Assembly: GCA_963677375.2 (NCBI GenBank)
Contig: CAXXIF010000009.1
Location: 186,001-250,000 of the forward strand
Direction: 5' to 3'
DNA from: Pseudaeromonas sp963677375
GTDB lineage: Bacteria; Pseudomonadota; Gammaproteobacteria; Enterobacterales; Aeromonadaceae
Length of the DNA stretch: 64,000 nt
Under the pieces are notes generated by a model. That model saw only the letters and a program-made list of their open reading frames with translations, had not been told where the DNA came from and made no database searches. Below, piece by piece: positions 34,828-44,455 of the stretch. Position numbers and translations under genes: made by a program. Numbering within the stretch: the first letter of the stretch is position 1; each line of letters starts with the position of its first letter.

Positions 34828-36280
34828 GACGATTCCTCTCGTTAGTAGATACAGGGGTCAGAGATACGGTAGTTTCAGCAGTAGTGATTTTGGCGGGATC
34901 AAAGGCTTGCCAGCCGCCGCCCAGCGCCTTGAACAGTTGCACACTGTCGAGCAAGGTTTGAGTTTGACTGTCGTTGGCGCTGACCTGGACGGCTAGACGA
35001 GCTCGTTGGGCGTCAAGTAGCGGCAATAAATCAATCTGCCCCCGCTGGTAGAGAGATTCGGCATGGTTCAGTGCCGCTTGTGCCGAATTCGCTGCATTTT
35101 GCAGTGTTTGAGTCCGATAACGTTCGTCGTGCAGCGCGACTAGGCTGTTTTCCACATCTTCGAGGGCGCGCACTATGGCGTCTTCGTAGCGCAGCAGCGC
35201 TTCGGACTGGGCACTTTCGGCTATATCGTTGATAGAGCTTGTGCGTCCCCAGTCTAGGATCGGCATCGTCATCAGGCCTGCGATATTGCTGAAACGGGCC
35301 GATCCGAGATCCATGCCGTTCACCTCCAGATTCTCCCGACCGAACAACGCGCTGACAAACAGACGAGGGAACCACTCTGCCTTTGCTTGTTGCCGACGCC
35401 AGTTCGCGGCATCCAGTTGCGAACGCAACTCGAGCAGATCCGGGCGCCGCTCGAGGAGGGTCGCCGGCTGTCCTGGTTGCACCTCTGGCACCTTGATCAT
35501 GGCGGTGTTTGAGGGCTCCAGTATGGTCGCAGTCGGTAATGCGCCAATCAGTACTGCCAGACGATGCCGTGAGACTGCAACCAAGGTATCAAGAGGCGGG
35601 ATCGCAGCCTGCGCACTAGAGGCATCGGTGCGAGCTCGTTCCACATCAAAGGGCGAGGCCAGCCCGGACTGCTGTCGTGCTGTGACCAGACGTAGCGTTT
35701 CGTCCTGTGCTGCGGCGATGGCTTTCACGGTTTCGCGCTGACGCAGTGCGCCGACCAGAGTGAAATAGTTGCGGGCGACATCGGTCAGCACCAGCAGACG
35801 GACGCCATGAGCTTGCGCCTCACTGGCCTGGGTATCGGCGGTGGCGGCGGCGGCGTTCGCGCGCAGGCGGCCGCTGAGATCAATCTCCCAGGCCACGTTC
35901 AAGCCCCCTGACAAGCTCCGCGTCTCTGGGGCACCCTGCCGCGCGCTGTCGTGATAGCCGTTGTCGCTATTACTGGCACCCGCTGTTGCGCCTATGTTGG
36001 GAAGCAGGGCGGAGCGACTCATCGTCTCTCCGGCTCGAGCGGCACGCACCCGCTGTGCGGCGATGTGGACGTCCCGGTTGGCGTGGGCGGCACGCACAAT
36101 CAATGCGGAAAGAACGGGATCGTTATAGCTCTCCCACCATGCGACCTCGGGTTCGGCCGCTATCCCTGAGGTTGCGGTGAATTTTTCAGGCACGTTAACC
36201 GTAGAGTGCAATTGGGGGGTATTGCATCCAGCCAACGTGAACGTTAGGGCTGTAGAAATTAGAACTGCCAGTAGTCGCAT
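34718..36280 (-). CDS. Outer-membrane efflux channel (NodT/OprM family lipoprotein)
   Basis: The 520-residue TolC-like outer-membrane factor has the signal MRLLAVLISTALTFTLAGC with lipobox LAGC (Cys19). Two repeats of the OEP domain (about 60-255 and 265-460) form the periplasmic helical barrel, with internal cues VAWWESYNDPVLSALI and LLERRPDLLELRSQLDAANW. ATG 36280 is chosen because the lipoprotein signal starts there, although two ATGs at 36325-36328 are possible and no start has a strong ribosome-binding site. The last 37 codons overlap the adaptor gene in another frame; the tail is Arg/His-rich (RRERIRHYCYRRSHHH), which suggests a late stop or a mutated original stop. Confidence 0.9.
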   Translation of the reverse strand: MRLLAVLISTALTFTLAGCNTPQLHSTVNVPEKFTATSGIAAEPEVAWWESYNDPVLSALIVRAAHANRDVHIAAQRVRAARAGETMSRSALLPNIGATAGASNSDNGYHDSARQGAPETRSLSGGLNVAWEIDLSGRLRANAAAATADTQASEAQAHGVRLLVLTDVARNYFTLVGALRQRETVKAIAAAQDETLRLVTARQQSGLASPFDVERARTDASSAQAAIPPLDTLVAVSRHRLAVLIGALPTATILEPSNTAMIKVPEVQPGQPATLLERRPDLLELRSQLDAANWRRQQAKAEWFPRLFVSALFGRENLEVNGMDLGSARFSNIAGLMTMPILDWGRTSSINDIAESAQSEALLRYEDAIVRALEDVENSLVALHDERYRTQTLQNAANSAQAALNHAESLYQRGQIDLLPLLDAQRARLAVQVSANDSQTQTLLDSVQLFKALGGGWQAFDPAKITTAETTVSLTPVSTNERNRRERIRHYCYRRSHHHPALRVLGTSAIESDTQAGANN

Positions 36281-36483
36281 CCTTGGTGGGTGCGCTCTAT
36301 GGGGAATTATGGGAGTCAGATACATCATAAGAACTCGCGTCATTCAGTGTGCGAAATTTGGAGGCCAGCGTAGCAATCTAATGTCGCCGCATGGTCAGGA
36401 AGGGGTCGGAGTTTAGTCAGACAATGGTGAAAAACAGCTCCAGCTCATAGGCCCATCACCATGCAGCTTCGAGAGGCAGGGGG

Positions 36484-36705
36484 TCATGACTCATCCCCCA
36501 TCGACTCGTCCACGACGCTGATATCACCAGTTTCGAGCTCTCGCTTTAGCAACCGGCATAGTTCGCTGGGCGACGTAAAATCCAGTTGTTTACCCGACAT
36601 CAGGTTCTCGACCCGGCCGTATAACGCATCTGGTGTGGCATCGCTGTTCAGTTTGACGACATACATGCGGTAGATCGGGAACTTTGGGTCAGATCTGAGA
36701 TTCAT
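36484..36705 (-). CDS. Small conserved-type hypothetical protein (73 aa)
   Basis: The product contains RMYVVKLNSDATPDALYGRVENLMSGKQ followed by LDFTSPSELCRLLKRELE. This pattern (a YVVKL strand, GRVEN-L-SG, then F-S-EL) is one I associate with small uncharacterised proteins of proteobacteria. No known catalytic motif, signal or membrane segment is present. It lies between the large regulator gene and the RND operon on the same strand, 205 bp from each, and has no clear terminator. It may be part of the same regulatory unit. Function unknown. Confidence 0.65.
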   Translation of the reverse strand: MNLRSDPKFPIYRMYVVKLNSDATPDALYGRVENLMSGKQLDFTSPSELCRLLKRELETGDISVVDESMGDES

Positions 36706-36910
36706 CGCGCGACATCCGATTGGTCTTCTTGGTCTTCAGGTACGAGAAAGTATAGGGATGACAGTTGGCTGAGTGGTCAGCAAACCGTCCCTATTGGGTC
36801 GGAATTGAATATGTAGAAAAGGCAGAAAAGTGGTGTGGCAGCGGGTATGACATCGACTCTGTAGTCGAGCGGCTATCGGTCAGCTAGCTGTGTATGCCGC
36901 AACTCGTGGT

Positions 36911-39856
36911 CTAGCTATGGCTGGCGATCCAGGCCTGCGATTTTTCGAGCTGGAAGGCATCACAAACCTCCGCGAGTTGCGCAACGAGTTTGATGAGCTC
37001 GTCCCTCTCCTCTGGTCGCGAGTATCCGCTTTCACACAGTTCAGTCAACGCCAACAACTCCAGCCAGCAGGCGCCTTGAGATCGGGCTTCCACCAACGCG
37101 CGCCGAACCGAGGTGGCAGCGGCTGTCGATTCACCGTACGCGCTATCAATTTTTGCCTGAATCAGCAGCAGTTGCGGAAGAACGATCCGCTCTCCGTAGC
37201 AATCAACCAGCTCCAGAGCTTGATCCAGCTGGAGCTGAGCCTGTGCCAGATCCCCTTGCAACACGAGAGCCTCAGCCGCATAACCGAGCGTCTCGCTGCC
37301 ACCGGAGATCATGCCCAAGGCCCGGTTCTCCTCATAGGCCTTGCGGATCTGGAGAAACCCTTCGTGCGGTTTACCGCATTGGGCCTCGGCCCAGCCCTGG
37401 AACCAGCAATAGGCAGCCCGGCCCTGCGCCAGGGAATACTCCTCCACCAGGGATCGCATTTCTCTAGCCAGCACCATCACTCGAGCCACATCGCCAAGAC
37501 GAATACCGCACAGCGCATCAAACCAAATCGTCACCATCAACGCCATGGGTTGCGCCAGTTGGCGGGAGCGGCTGTAAGCATGCTGAAGCTGCTCGCGAGC
37601 CTGAGTCAATAAACCCAGCTGGGTGAGGGCCAAACTCAACAAACCCTGTATCGTGGCCTGTGGATCGGCGATAAATCCGATGAAATAGTGCTCGGCCGTG
37701 GCATTGACCCGCTCTAGGGACGGCAGCGCTAGCTCTAGGGCGGTGCGGGCCGCCACAAAGTTCCCCTGCATCGTGAGCACATGTCCCTCCGTGGAGCAGG
37801 CTGCCAACATCAAGAGCGGATCTTGGCTTTCGCCGGCGAGCGCCTGCGCACGCGCGGCGACGATTAATGCTTCGGAATATTCGCCCCTGAGGGTGAGGAG
37901 AAAACCCAGGCCATGCAATGCCAAGCCAGCCATCGGATGGGCGGGCAGATCCAGCAGGCGCCTCGCGGCACGCTGGTAGGATTTCCGAGTGTCCTCGCCA
38001 GCCCCCAGCGTATGAAAAGCGGCACAACCCCGGAGCGTCGTGAGTGTGATTTCAAGTGAGTCACGCTCCATGCTGGCAGGGGCCTGTTCAATCAAGATCA
38101 GGGCCCGTTCAGTCAGGCTCATGCACTCGGCGGGGCTCAAATGCAGCAGTGCCGCCTGTGCAGCCTCGGCGTAATAACGCAAGGCCATGAGCGGAACGCG
38201 CCCTCGATCAAAGTGCATGGCGAGCTTGGCTGCCGCAACCATCCGACCCGCGCTACGTTCCCGCTCCAGCGCGACACCGAACCTGCGATGGAGTTCGGTG
38301 CGGGTAGACGCAGCCATACCATCGTAGAGTCGCTGACGAAACAACGCATGACGAAACACATAGCAAGGTCCCGCGTCCTCGGTCTCGTATTCGGTTGGCC
38401 GTTGTAACAGCAGCCAAAATTGTTCTCGCGCTAATTCATGGCAAGCTTCAGCAATCGGTACGACATCAAGCTCCAAAACACGGGACAGTGCTTCGACGTG
38501 CAGCTCCATGCCACATACCGCAGCGGCAACCAGCAAACGGCGGCGATCATCGGGCAGTTTGGTCACATAGTGATCGATTAACTCACTCAAACTCTCCGGT
38601 ATGGTGGTGCACGCTAGCGTCAGCGCTTCGATCGCATCGTGACCCACAGACCGCGTGATAACCTCGTTGGTGATCGATGCCACAAACAATGGCACTCCGC
38701 TGGTCCGTTCATGCAACGCCTGAATGAAGCACTCATTGGCGACCATTTCTGGCGCTCGCTCCTGCACGTAAACCGCCACATCGGCTTCCGAAAAAGAGTC
38801 CAACACTATCTCTTCACACAAGCCCTGCCGGCGCAACTCGTGTCGTAGCTCTTTGAGCGGATGGGTAAAGGCAATGATCTCTGTCAGCCGGAAACTGCCC
38901 AGCCACATCAGGCGGCCGTTGCCGCGTCGCCGCGCCAGATAGTCGATGAGCTGGATGGTCGAGTGATCGCCCCAATGCAGATCCTCGGTGATTAGCAACA
39001 GGGGCTGATGTTGGGTATAGCGATCCATAAATTCCCCCAGTTCGCGCAGCATGCGTTGGGGATTGGAGCCAACCAGTTCGTGCAGCAAGGCTTCCCGCTG
39101 TTCCGCAGTGCAGAGCCAAGGCAGTTGCAGCAGCCAGGTCGGTGCCACGGCACGGAGCAGAGGCGCGGCTCGCTCATCACGACGACAGAGTTCGGCGAGT
39201 GCCTCGAGTACCGGCAGATAGGGCTCGCTCGATCCATGATGTTGCACACATTGGCCGCGCACATAGACAACGCCATCCAGCGTGGACAAGAAGTGCTCGA
39301 TCAGTGCTGTCTTGCCGATCCCTGGTTCACCGACAACCCAAGAGATGATGGCCCTATGCCCACGCACGGCACAGGCCCAAGCTCGCTGCAGTCGAGCCAG
39401 CTCGATTTTCCGGCCTACAAATAAACACTCTTGTTCTGTTTGGAACACTGGCGCGTTCGTGCCGTCGGAGGGGCCGTTTACATCAAGGCGTTGTACCACG
39501 GGTTCATTACGCTTTGACTCGATCGCGGCGATAAAACGGTAGCCTCGGCGCGATACTGTTTCAATATAGGAGGGATGGCTGGAGTCATCGCCCAGCACAT
39601 TGCGAATATCGCTTATTGCTCCCTTCAATACCGATGCACTCACAAAGCGATGACCCCACACGAGGTCGAGCAGTTCATGTTTGCTCAGGAGGGCTTGGGG
39701 TTGACGCAATAGCGTACATAGCAAGTTAAAAGGAATTGGAGCGAGCGGGACAGCCTTACCGCTTCGAAGCAGCAGAGCGTTTTGCTCATCAAGTTCGAAC
39801 TCACCAAAATTAACATGCAATACAGATGATTTAATTGGTGTTTTTACCGTGTTCAA
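36911..39856 (-). CDS. Large transcriptional regulator: OmpR-type winged helix, ATPase and TPR-like region
   Basis: The 981-residue protein has three parts. An N-terminal Trans_reg_C winged helix (about 15-110; EFELDEQNALLLRSGK, YIETVSRRGYRFIA) of the ToxR/CadC type comes first. An AAA/STAND-type ATPase follows (about 145-400; Walker A GEPGIGKT at 176-183, Walker B-like LLLITEDLHWGD), then a long helical-repeat C-terminus (about 500-960) resembling TPRs of MalT/AfsR-like regulators. There is no membrane segment. Proteins of this build are ligand-responsive ATPase switches. Its position upstream of an RND efflux operon on the same strand suggests it controls that pump; this is inference. Confidence 0.88.
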   Translation of the reverse strand: MNTVKTPIKSSVLHVNFGEFELDEQNALLLRSGKAVPLAPIPFNLLCTLLRQPQALLSKHELLDLVWGHRFVSASVLKGAISDIRNVLGDDSSHPSYIETVSRRGYRFIAAIESKRNEPVVQRLDVNGPSDGTNAPVFQTEQECLFVGRKIELARLQRAWACAVRGHRAIISWVVGEPGIGKTALIEHFLSTLDGVVYVRGQCVQHHGSSEPYLPVLEALAELCRRDERAAPLLRAVAPTWLLQLPWLCTAEQREALLHELVGSNPQRMLRELGEFMDRYTQHQPLLLITEDLHWGDHSTIQLIDYLARRRGNGRLMWLGSFRLTEIIAFTHPLKELRHELRRQGLCEEIVLDSFSEADVAVYVQERAPEMVANECFIQALHERTSGVPLFVASITNEVITRSVGHDAIEALTLACTTIPESLSELIDHYVTKLPDDRRRLLVAAAVCGMELHVEALSRVLELDVVPIAEACHELAREQFWLLLQRPTEYETEDAGPCYVFRHALFRQRLYDGMAASTRTELHRRFGVALERERSAGRMVAAAKLAMHFDRGRVPLMALRYYAEAAQAALLHLSPAECMSLTERALILIEQAPASMERDSLEITLTTLRGCAAFHTLGAGEDTRKSYQRAARRLLDLPAHPMAGLALHGLGFLLTLRGEYSEALIVAARAQALAGESQDPLLMLAACSTEGHVLTMQGNFVAARTALELALPSLERVNATAEHYFIGFIADPQATIQGLLSLALTQLGLLTQAREQLQHAYSRSRQLAQPMALMVTIWFDALCGIRLGDVARVMVLAREMRSLVEEYSLAQGRAAYCWFQGWAEAQCGKPHEGFLQIRKAYEENRALGMISGGSETLGYAAEALVLQGDLAQAQLQLDQALELVDCYGERIVLPQLLLIQAKIDSAYGESTAAATSVRRALVEARSQGACWLELLALTELCESGYSRPEERDELIKLVAQLAEVCDAFQLEKSQAWIASHS

Positions 39857-40314
39857 ACTGATAGTCCTATAAACTTCGTATGCGAAACATCTTAACTGCG
39901 GGCATAACCCTCTGTAAATAAGCTATTTGTTTTTTATGTTATTCAACCGACTAACAATATAACTATCACTGATGGTATGAGAGTGCTTCAAACATCTGAC
40001 TTATGATGATAAGCACATGAAAACCAATTAAGACGGGATAACACTCTCGGTGGATTCATATGAATGTATGTCTAACGTCTGTTATTTATAGTGCTTCATC
40101 TGTCGCTGGTATCGGGAAAAGCAACTGAATTCTCAGCCCAATTCTCAAAAAAACAATGCAAATTATCTTTATTAAGAAATTTAATCGAGTATGCAACGTG
40201 GTCTATTTATCTGTATGTCCGCATCCCACATGGGTCAGTGGCTGAATTTCACAGGGAGAAATCCAGCATGTTTAATAACCAAAGCGTGTCTCATTTGAAG
40301 CAATGTTTCCCGAG
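39857..40314. other. AT-rich intergenic region
   Basis: No gene supported. A short plus-strand frame (40091-40333) has neither a ribosome-binding site nor recognisable sequence. The right part is the 3' flank of the GGDEF gene and the left part is presumably the promoter of the large regulator. Confidence 0.6.
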
Positions 40315-41250
40315 CTATATACATGATCTATAACATATTTGATTCCTGCCATTTGACTTGGCCTGATAGAGAGCACGATCGGCATTATTAAGCCACTCCT
40401 GATAGCTAACATTACCATCAACATCAAGCTCCACAACCCCAGCCGAAAATGTATATCGAAATCCAGGCTCAACCTCATCCACTACTTCATAATTCAGAAG
40501 CTTTTGTATTCTGTCAGCAAGAGGAATAGCATCCGCCATTTTTGTTTCTGGTAAAATTATTGAAAACTCCTCCCCCCCCAATCGGCCAACGATATCTTGC
40601 TTTCTCAAGTTTTTCTTCAGAAATGACGCAAAGTGACACAGAACCAAATCACCGGATGCATGACCAAACTTATCATTTACTTTTTTGAAATGATCCAAAT
40701 CAATAAACACAAGTGTGGTATGAGATTTATATCTAATTGCGCGATTATATTCCGTTATTAAATTTTGCATAAAAAACCGCCTATTAGGCAGGCCAGTCAA
40801 AAAATCAGTAGCGGCTAGTGTTTCCAATTCTTTTTGGGTACATCTTAGCGCACTTTCTATTTCTTTAGCCTTGGTTATATCATTACAAACAAGCACAACT
40901 TCACCAGTTGTATTTATCTGCTCGGTCATCAACAACCATCGACCATCAACTAGGTTAACTTCATAATTCCTAAAATTCGCCGATCTATATTGGCTTCGCA
41001 CGAATGTCAACCACTCCTCAATACTGAGACCTTGTGAATTGACACCCGTGCCTCTGTCATGCATCCAAATTATAAGATCCTCGAATGAGTGATTTAGAAT
41101 TGGGTGTTCACCTAATTGAAACACCGAACTAAAAGCAGCATTGTAAAATATGAACTTATCGTTCGCATCTAACACGGCAATACCATTGCCACTGACACTA
41201 ATGTGCTCAAGCAAGACGCTTTTTAACTGCTCACTCAATTCGGTATACAT
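40315..41250 (-). CDS. PAS-GGDEF diguanylate cyclase, soluble
   Basis: The 311-residue cytoplasmic protein has an N-terminal PAS domain (about 10-128; GNGIAVLDANDKFIFYNAAF) and a GGDEF domain (about 143-308) that makes cyclic di-GMP from two GTP. The active site reads GGEEF (225-229) and the inhibitory I-site RKQD (216-219) is intact five residues upstream, so product inhibition is expected. DFLTGLPNRRFF and FIDLDHFKKVNDKFGH are the other conserved motifs. It is encoded alone in an AT-rich neighbourhood; codon and base use differ from the core genes, suggesting separate acquisition. Confidence 0.93.
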   Translation of the reverse strand: MYTELSEQLKSVLLEHISVSGNGIAVLDANDKFIFYNAAFSSVFQLGEHPILNHSFEDLIIWMHDRGTGVNSQGLSIEEWLTFVRSQYRSANFRNYEVNLVDGRWLLMTEQINTTGEVVLVCNDITKAKEIESALRCTQKELETLAATDFLTGLPNRRFFMQNLITEYNRAIRYKSHTTLVFIDLDHFKKVNDKFGHASGDLVLCHFASFLKKNLRKQDIVGRLGGEEFSIILPETKMADAIPLADRIQKLLNYEVVDEVEPGFRYTFSAGVVELDVDGNVSYQEWLNNADRALYQAKSNGRNQICYRSCI

Positions 41251-42391
41251 ATGCTGCCCCTAATTCCCCGTCGTAGATGCTACATCACTCATGTAGGCAT
41301 TGTATTACGATTTTAGGTAAGTATAGCAGAAAATTATTACGCCATTTTCGATGAGTTAATTTAAAGCAATACATAAATACAGTTCAAAAATCAGCTATAA
41401 CGTTAGTTATATAAACATCCGCCTATATTAATTAACGTTTAAATGCGATGAGCATCTATCCATGGCTAATCTTGAATTTTTGATGTTGGCGTTTAATAAG
41501 TGAAGTTGTCGCTGTTATATGGTACATATAACATTACGATTTTGTGGTTTATATAGGGGGTGATGATATCAATTGAGTATTCTTGAATGTTAACCATTTA
41601 ATGTAATGGTTATTAGATGTTTTGGAGTGAATATTTGACAGCTCAGCCCGTCATTTTTTAAAATAATGTCGCCATTTTCATCTTTAAAATGGATGAGGCT
41701 GTACTCGACATAATTCATCTGGAAGAACAATGGCAATAATAATCCGCGCTGATTTCTGAAGTGTATACAGCATCAATCTTCTTACTTTTAATCCTTCAGA
41801 TTGTTCTCTATAAATGTCGAATCGTCCAAGCAAAGTCCCATGCTGGTGAGTTCCGTCACCATGGCGTCATCTAGAGAGATACCAGTTTTTTATCCCTTAT
41901 GGAGTTAAGTGTTTAGCGTCTATTAGCTCAGAATGATGTAATTTTTATAAAAAATCCAACCGCACATTTTGTTACTATTGCATTGCAAATTTAATTTGCA
42001 TTGAATAGTCTGGGCGGGCAATTATGGCATTATCATAAGCATTATGATAATAGGCAATGGCTCGCTTGCGTGGATAGCATGACAACTTAATACTGATACC
42101 TTGCGATTTAGATGTGGAGTTCACAATTCGTTCGCTAAGTCCAGTTTCACCACTATTTATAAATGGCGGAAACTTGAATGCAAGAATATCTATGGTTTTA
42201 TTTTTAGGCTTCAGCCTGAAGGGTAATGAATGCTAAAATACCATTTTTACAGTAATCGCTATCATTGTGAAATACTCTGGTCATCTTGCTACCATAAAGT
42301 GATTCACAATGGGTGTATGGATATATTATAACTGCGCTGGGCTCGTGGGCATTAGCGCTTTCAATATTTCAGTTCGGTGCAGCGGCAATTG
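41251..42391. other. 1.1-kb AT-rich gene desert
   Basis: The sequence is markedly AT-rich and stop codons are frequent in every frame. I find no credible ORF, no tRNA-like fold and no convincing terminator. It may be decayed foreign DNA or contain an unannotated RNA. Nothing positive can be assigned. Confidence 0.6.
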
Positions 42392-43135
42392 TCAGGAAGA
42401 ATATTCGAGTGCACTTCGCATGACTGAAATATTTTTGGCAATTGCATTTAGCCCTCCCATAACGAAGGTTTGAAAATAATTGACAATGTCATCGACGTTC
42501 ATTGGCTCATGCGAAGAGCTATTGGATGTTAGATGCATCAACATTGCAGGAGTTCCTGCTAATAGGCAATCGACAGGTGCTGCAATACTAAAAAGACATT
42601 TAGCTACTGCAGGATGGTCTGGTTCAACACCAATAACATCACTAATCAATTTGATAATAATTTTCTTTTTTTCCGAGATATCATTATCTTTTAAAATAAA
42701 AAACCGTGAACTTGGATTCAATATTTCTCGTCCGAGAACTCGTAACGGCCAACTTGTGGGGCCATGATCTAGAATTATTTTTAATACGTCCTCAATCAAC
42801 AGATTAAGCTTATCAATGGCTGGAAAGTCACCAATCGATATTTTTCTTAAAAAATCTAAACCAACCACACGATTGTGAGCTTCGGTTAATACAGCCGTAT
42901 AGAGACCATCTATTCCACCAAAGTAATAGTTAACGGCGGCAGAATTGGTGCCCGCGCGTTTGATAATCATCTTCCCCGTGGCATGAGCGACTCCCAAATC
43001 CGCAAACACTTCTCCTGCCGCTTCAAGAAGCTGCTGTTTGGTCGCAGAGCCATCAATCCTCCGCGTTTTTTCAACACGAGAAACTGAAGCATGTGAAAGG
43101 GTGAAGTCAATGTCGCTCGCCTTACTGTCTTTCAT
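42392..43135 (-). CDS. TetR-family transcriptional regulator (CecR-like C-terminal domain)
   Basis: The 247-residue protein has an N-terminal TetR helix-turn-helix (about 32-78; TKQQLLEAAGEVFADLGVAHATGKMIIKRAGTNSAAVNYYFGG). The C-terminal region (LRVLGREILNPSSRFFI...IAAPVDCLLAGTPAMLMHL) resembles the DUF1956/CecR branch, which in E. coli controls an ABC drug-efflux operon. ATG 43135 has AAGGA 8 bp upstream; a longer frame to 43195 lacks such a site. No target operon is adjacent in this direction, so its regulon is unclear. It ends 187 bp before the IS5-family remnant. Confidence 0.87.
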   Translation of the reverse strand: MKDSKASDIDFTLSHASVSRVEKTRRIDGSATKQQLLEAAGEVFADLGVAHATGKMIIKRAGTNSAAVNYYFGGIDGLYTAVLTEAHNRVVGLDFLRKISIGDFPAIDKLNLLIEDVLKIILDHGPTSWPLRVLGREILNPSSRFFILKDNDISEKKKIIIKLISDVIGVEPDHPAVAKCLFSIAAPVDCLLAGTPAMLMHLTSNSSSHEPMNVDDIVNYFQTFVMGGLNAIAKNISVMRSALEYSS

Positions 43136-43321
43136 ATGCCATGTCCTTAGATAGCGTGTTGATTTCAGATTATGCACTTTCAATTGTAATTTCAAATCTG
43201 AATTTGATTTAGTGCGTATTGTGTCTCGGTAGTGCTGGGGCGGGTGAGGATGTTTGTGTTTTGGTTTCCCCTGCTTTGAATTTGGTTTGGCTTATGGTGT
43301 GTTCTCAAACGTCATCTTTAG

Positions 43322-43831
43322 GGAAGGTGCGAACAAGCTCCTGATATGAGATCCTGTTGGTCATCTGGAGCCATGTTGCGTATTTACTGCATGCCGCATT
43401 GGTACAACCTGAGTGATGGCGCGATGGAAGATGCTATGTGTTCAATCGCATCCATGCGCCTGTTCGCCCGGCTATCTCTGGACAACACCATTCCGGACCG
43501 CCCCATCATCATGAATTTCCACCACCTACTGAAGCTGCATCAGTTGGCTCGCGAGTCGTTCAGCTCCATCAATCAATAGCTACCTCAAACGGCAGTTTGG
43601 TGTTGTGAAAGCCAGCTATAAGGGCTGCGGAAAAAAGTGGCGATGTTGTTCACCCTGATCAAGCTGTTTCGGGTAGACCAGATGATGCGTCAGTGGGAGA
43701 GTTCTCACTAAACGTCGATACAGCCTAAATAGGCTGAATCAGGTTGCTTTGTAGAAATAATCGACCGCAACACTCAAAAATTTAATCACAGAGTCAGCCG
43801 GGAAGATGTTGCCCGCTTATTCGCACCTTCC
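43322..43831 (+). mobile_element. Internally deleted IS5-family insertion sequence with TTAG target duplication
   Basis: Terminal inverted repeats are GGAAGGTGCGAACAAG (43322-43337) and, inverted, GGAAGGTGCGAATAAG (43831-43816). Flanks 43318-43321 and 43832-43835 are both TTAG, matching the YTAR target duplication of the IS5 group. The full element should be about 1.2 kb; 510 bp remain, so it cannot move on its own but could still respond to a transposase acting on its ends. Confidence 0.88.
43370..43715 (+). pseudogene. IS5-family transposase remnant
   Basis: One frame reads MLRIYCMPHWYNLSDGAMEDAM and then SMRLFARLSLDNTIPDRPIIMNFHHLLKLHQLARESF, matching the N-terminal third of IS5-type transposases. 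It stops after SINQ. A second piece in another frame reads RQFGVVKASYKG and, with shifts, LFRVDQMMRQWE, the C-terminal end. The first 60 or so residues and the central part with the DDE residues are gone, so the gene is dead. Confidence 0.8.
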
Positions 43832-44095
43832 TTAGCGGGTAACTCAGTTGTATGCGTTAGATCGAGGATGTTCCATATTCTGTGTCGGTCGATCCTCGGT
43901 GAATATGAGAATTCCGCCGGCCGGGGAAAGAGATCGATAACATCAGATTCCAGTTCTTGATCGGCAGCGCCAGCGTTCAGAAGCTTTGGACATAACACCC
44001 ATAGATCATCGAATGGTCAGTGTCGGAGGGCGGTTGTGGTGCTGACTGCAATAGCAAGAGAAACAAGTTGTGGGTTCAACTGTGGGCTCAAATAG
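43832..44095. other. Unassigned stretch between the IS remnant and fis
   Basis: A minus-strand frame (43786-43998) runs across the IS boundary and has no recognisable product. I see no gene here. The segment ends at the fis terminator. Confidence 0.5.
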
Positions 44096-44130
44096 AAAAA
44101 GGCGCTTTTCCTTGCGGATTAGCGCCTTTA
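44096..44130 (-). terminator. Bidirectional intrinsic terminator after dusB-fis
   Basis: AAAGGCGCT (44098-44106) pairs with AGCGCCTTT (44121-44129) around a 14-nt loop; on the minus strand it is followed by five T (44100-44096). It lies 26 bp after the fis stop. Confidence 0.85.
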
Positions 44131-44155
44131 TTTTCAATGCGTTAACTAAATTGCT

Positions 44156-44455
44156 TTAGTTCATGCCGTATTTTTTCAGCTTCTTGCGCAGGGTGCCACG
44201 GTTGATACCCATCATGATGGACGCGCGGGTTTGGTTGCCGCGGGTATATTGCATGATGATGTCCAGCATGGGCGCTTCTACTTCGCTCAGCACCATCTCA
44301 TAGAGTTCGGTGACTTCTTGACCATTGAGCTGGGCCAGGTAGTTGCGCAGTGCTTGCTGCACGGACTCGCGCAACGGGCGTTGAGTCGGCTCATGGGTGT
44401 GTGCATGGGTTGTGGTGGTAACCAGTGCGTCAGAAGTCAGGTTTTGTTCAAACAT
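44156..44455 (-). CDS. fis: Nucleoid-associated protein Fis
   Basis: Fis bends DNA and modulates rRNA promoters, recombination and replication. The 99 residues end in the nearly invariant C-terminal helix-turn-helix NQTRASIMMGINRGTLRKKLKKYGMN, one of the most conserved sequences in gammaproteobacteria. ATG 44455 (MFEQNL) is the family start. It overlaps the dusB stop by 8 bp, the standard dusB-fis operon. The N-terminal flexible part (residues about 10-30) is His/Thr-rich. Confidence 0.97.
   Translation of the reverse strand: MFEQNLTSDALVTTTTHAHTHEPTQRPLRESVQQALRNYLAQLNGQEVTELYEMVLSEVEAPMLDIIMQYTRGNQTRASIMMGINRGTLRKKLKKYGMN

Noticed and set aside
42392..43135. TetR gene as regulator of the ATPase-less exporter because of its CecR-like domain
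   Set aside because: The exporter is about 2.6 kb away across fis and dusB with its own upstream region, and no shared palindrome was found; the link is too weak to claim.
43786..43998. 70-codon minus-strand frame next to fis
   Set aside because: It crosses the right boundary of the IS5-family remnant and shows no known domain.
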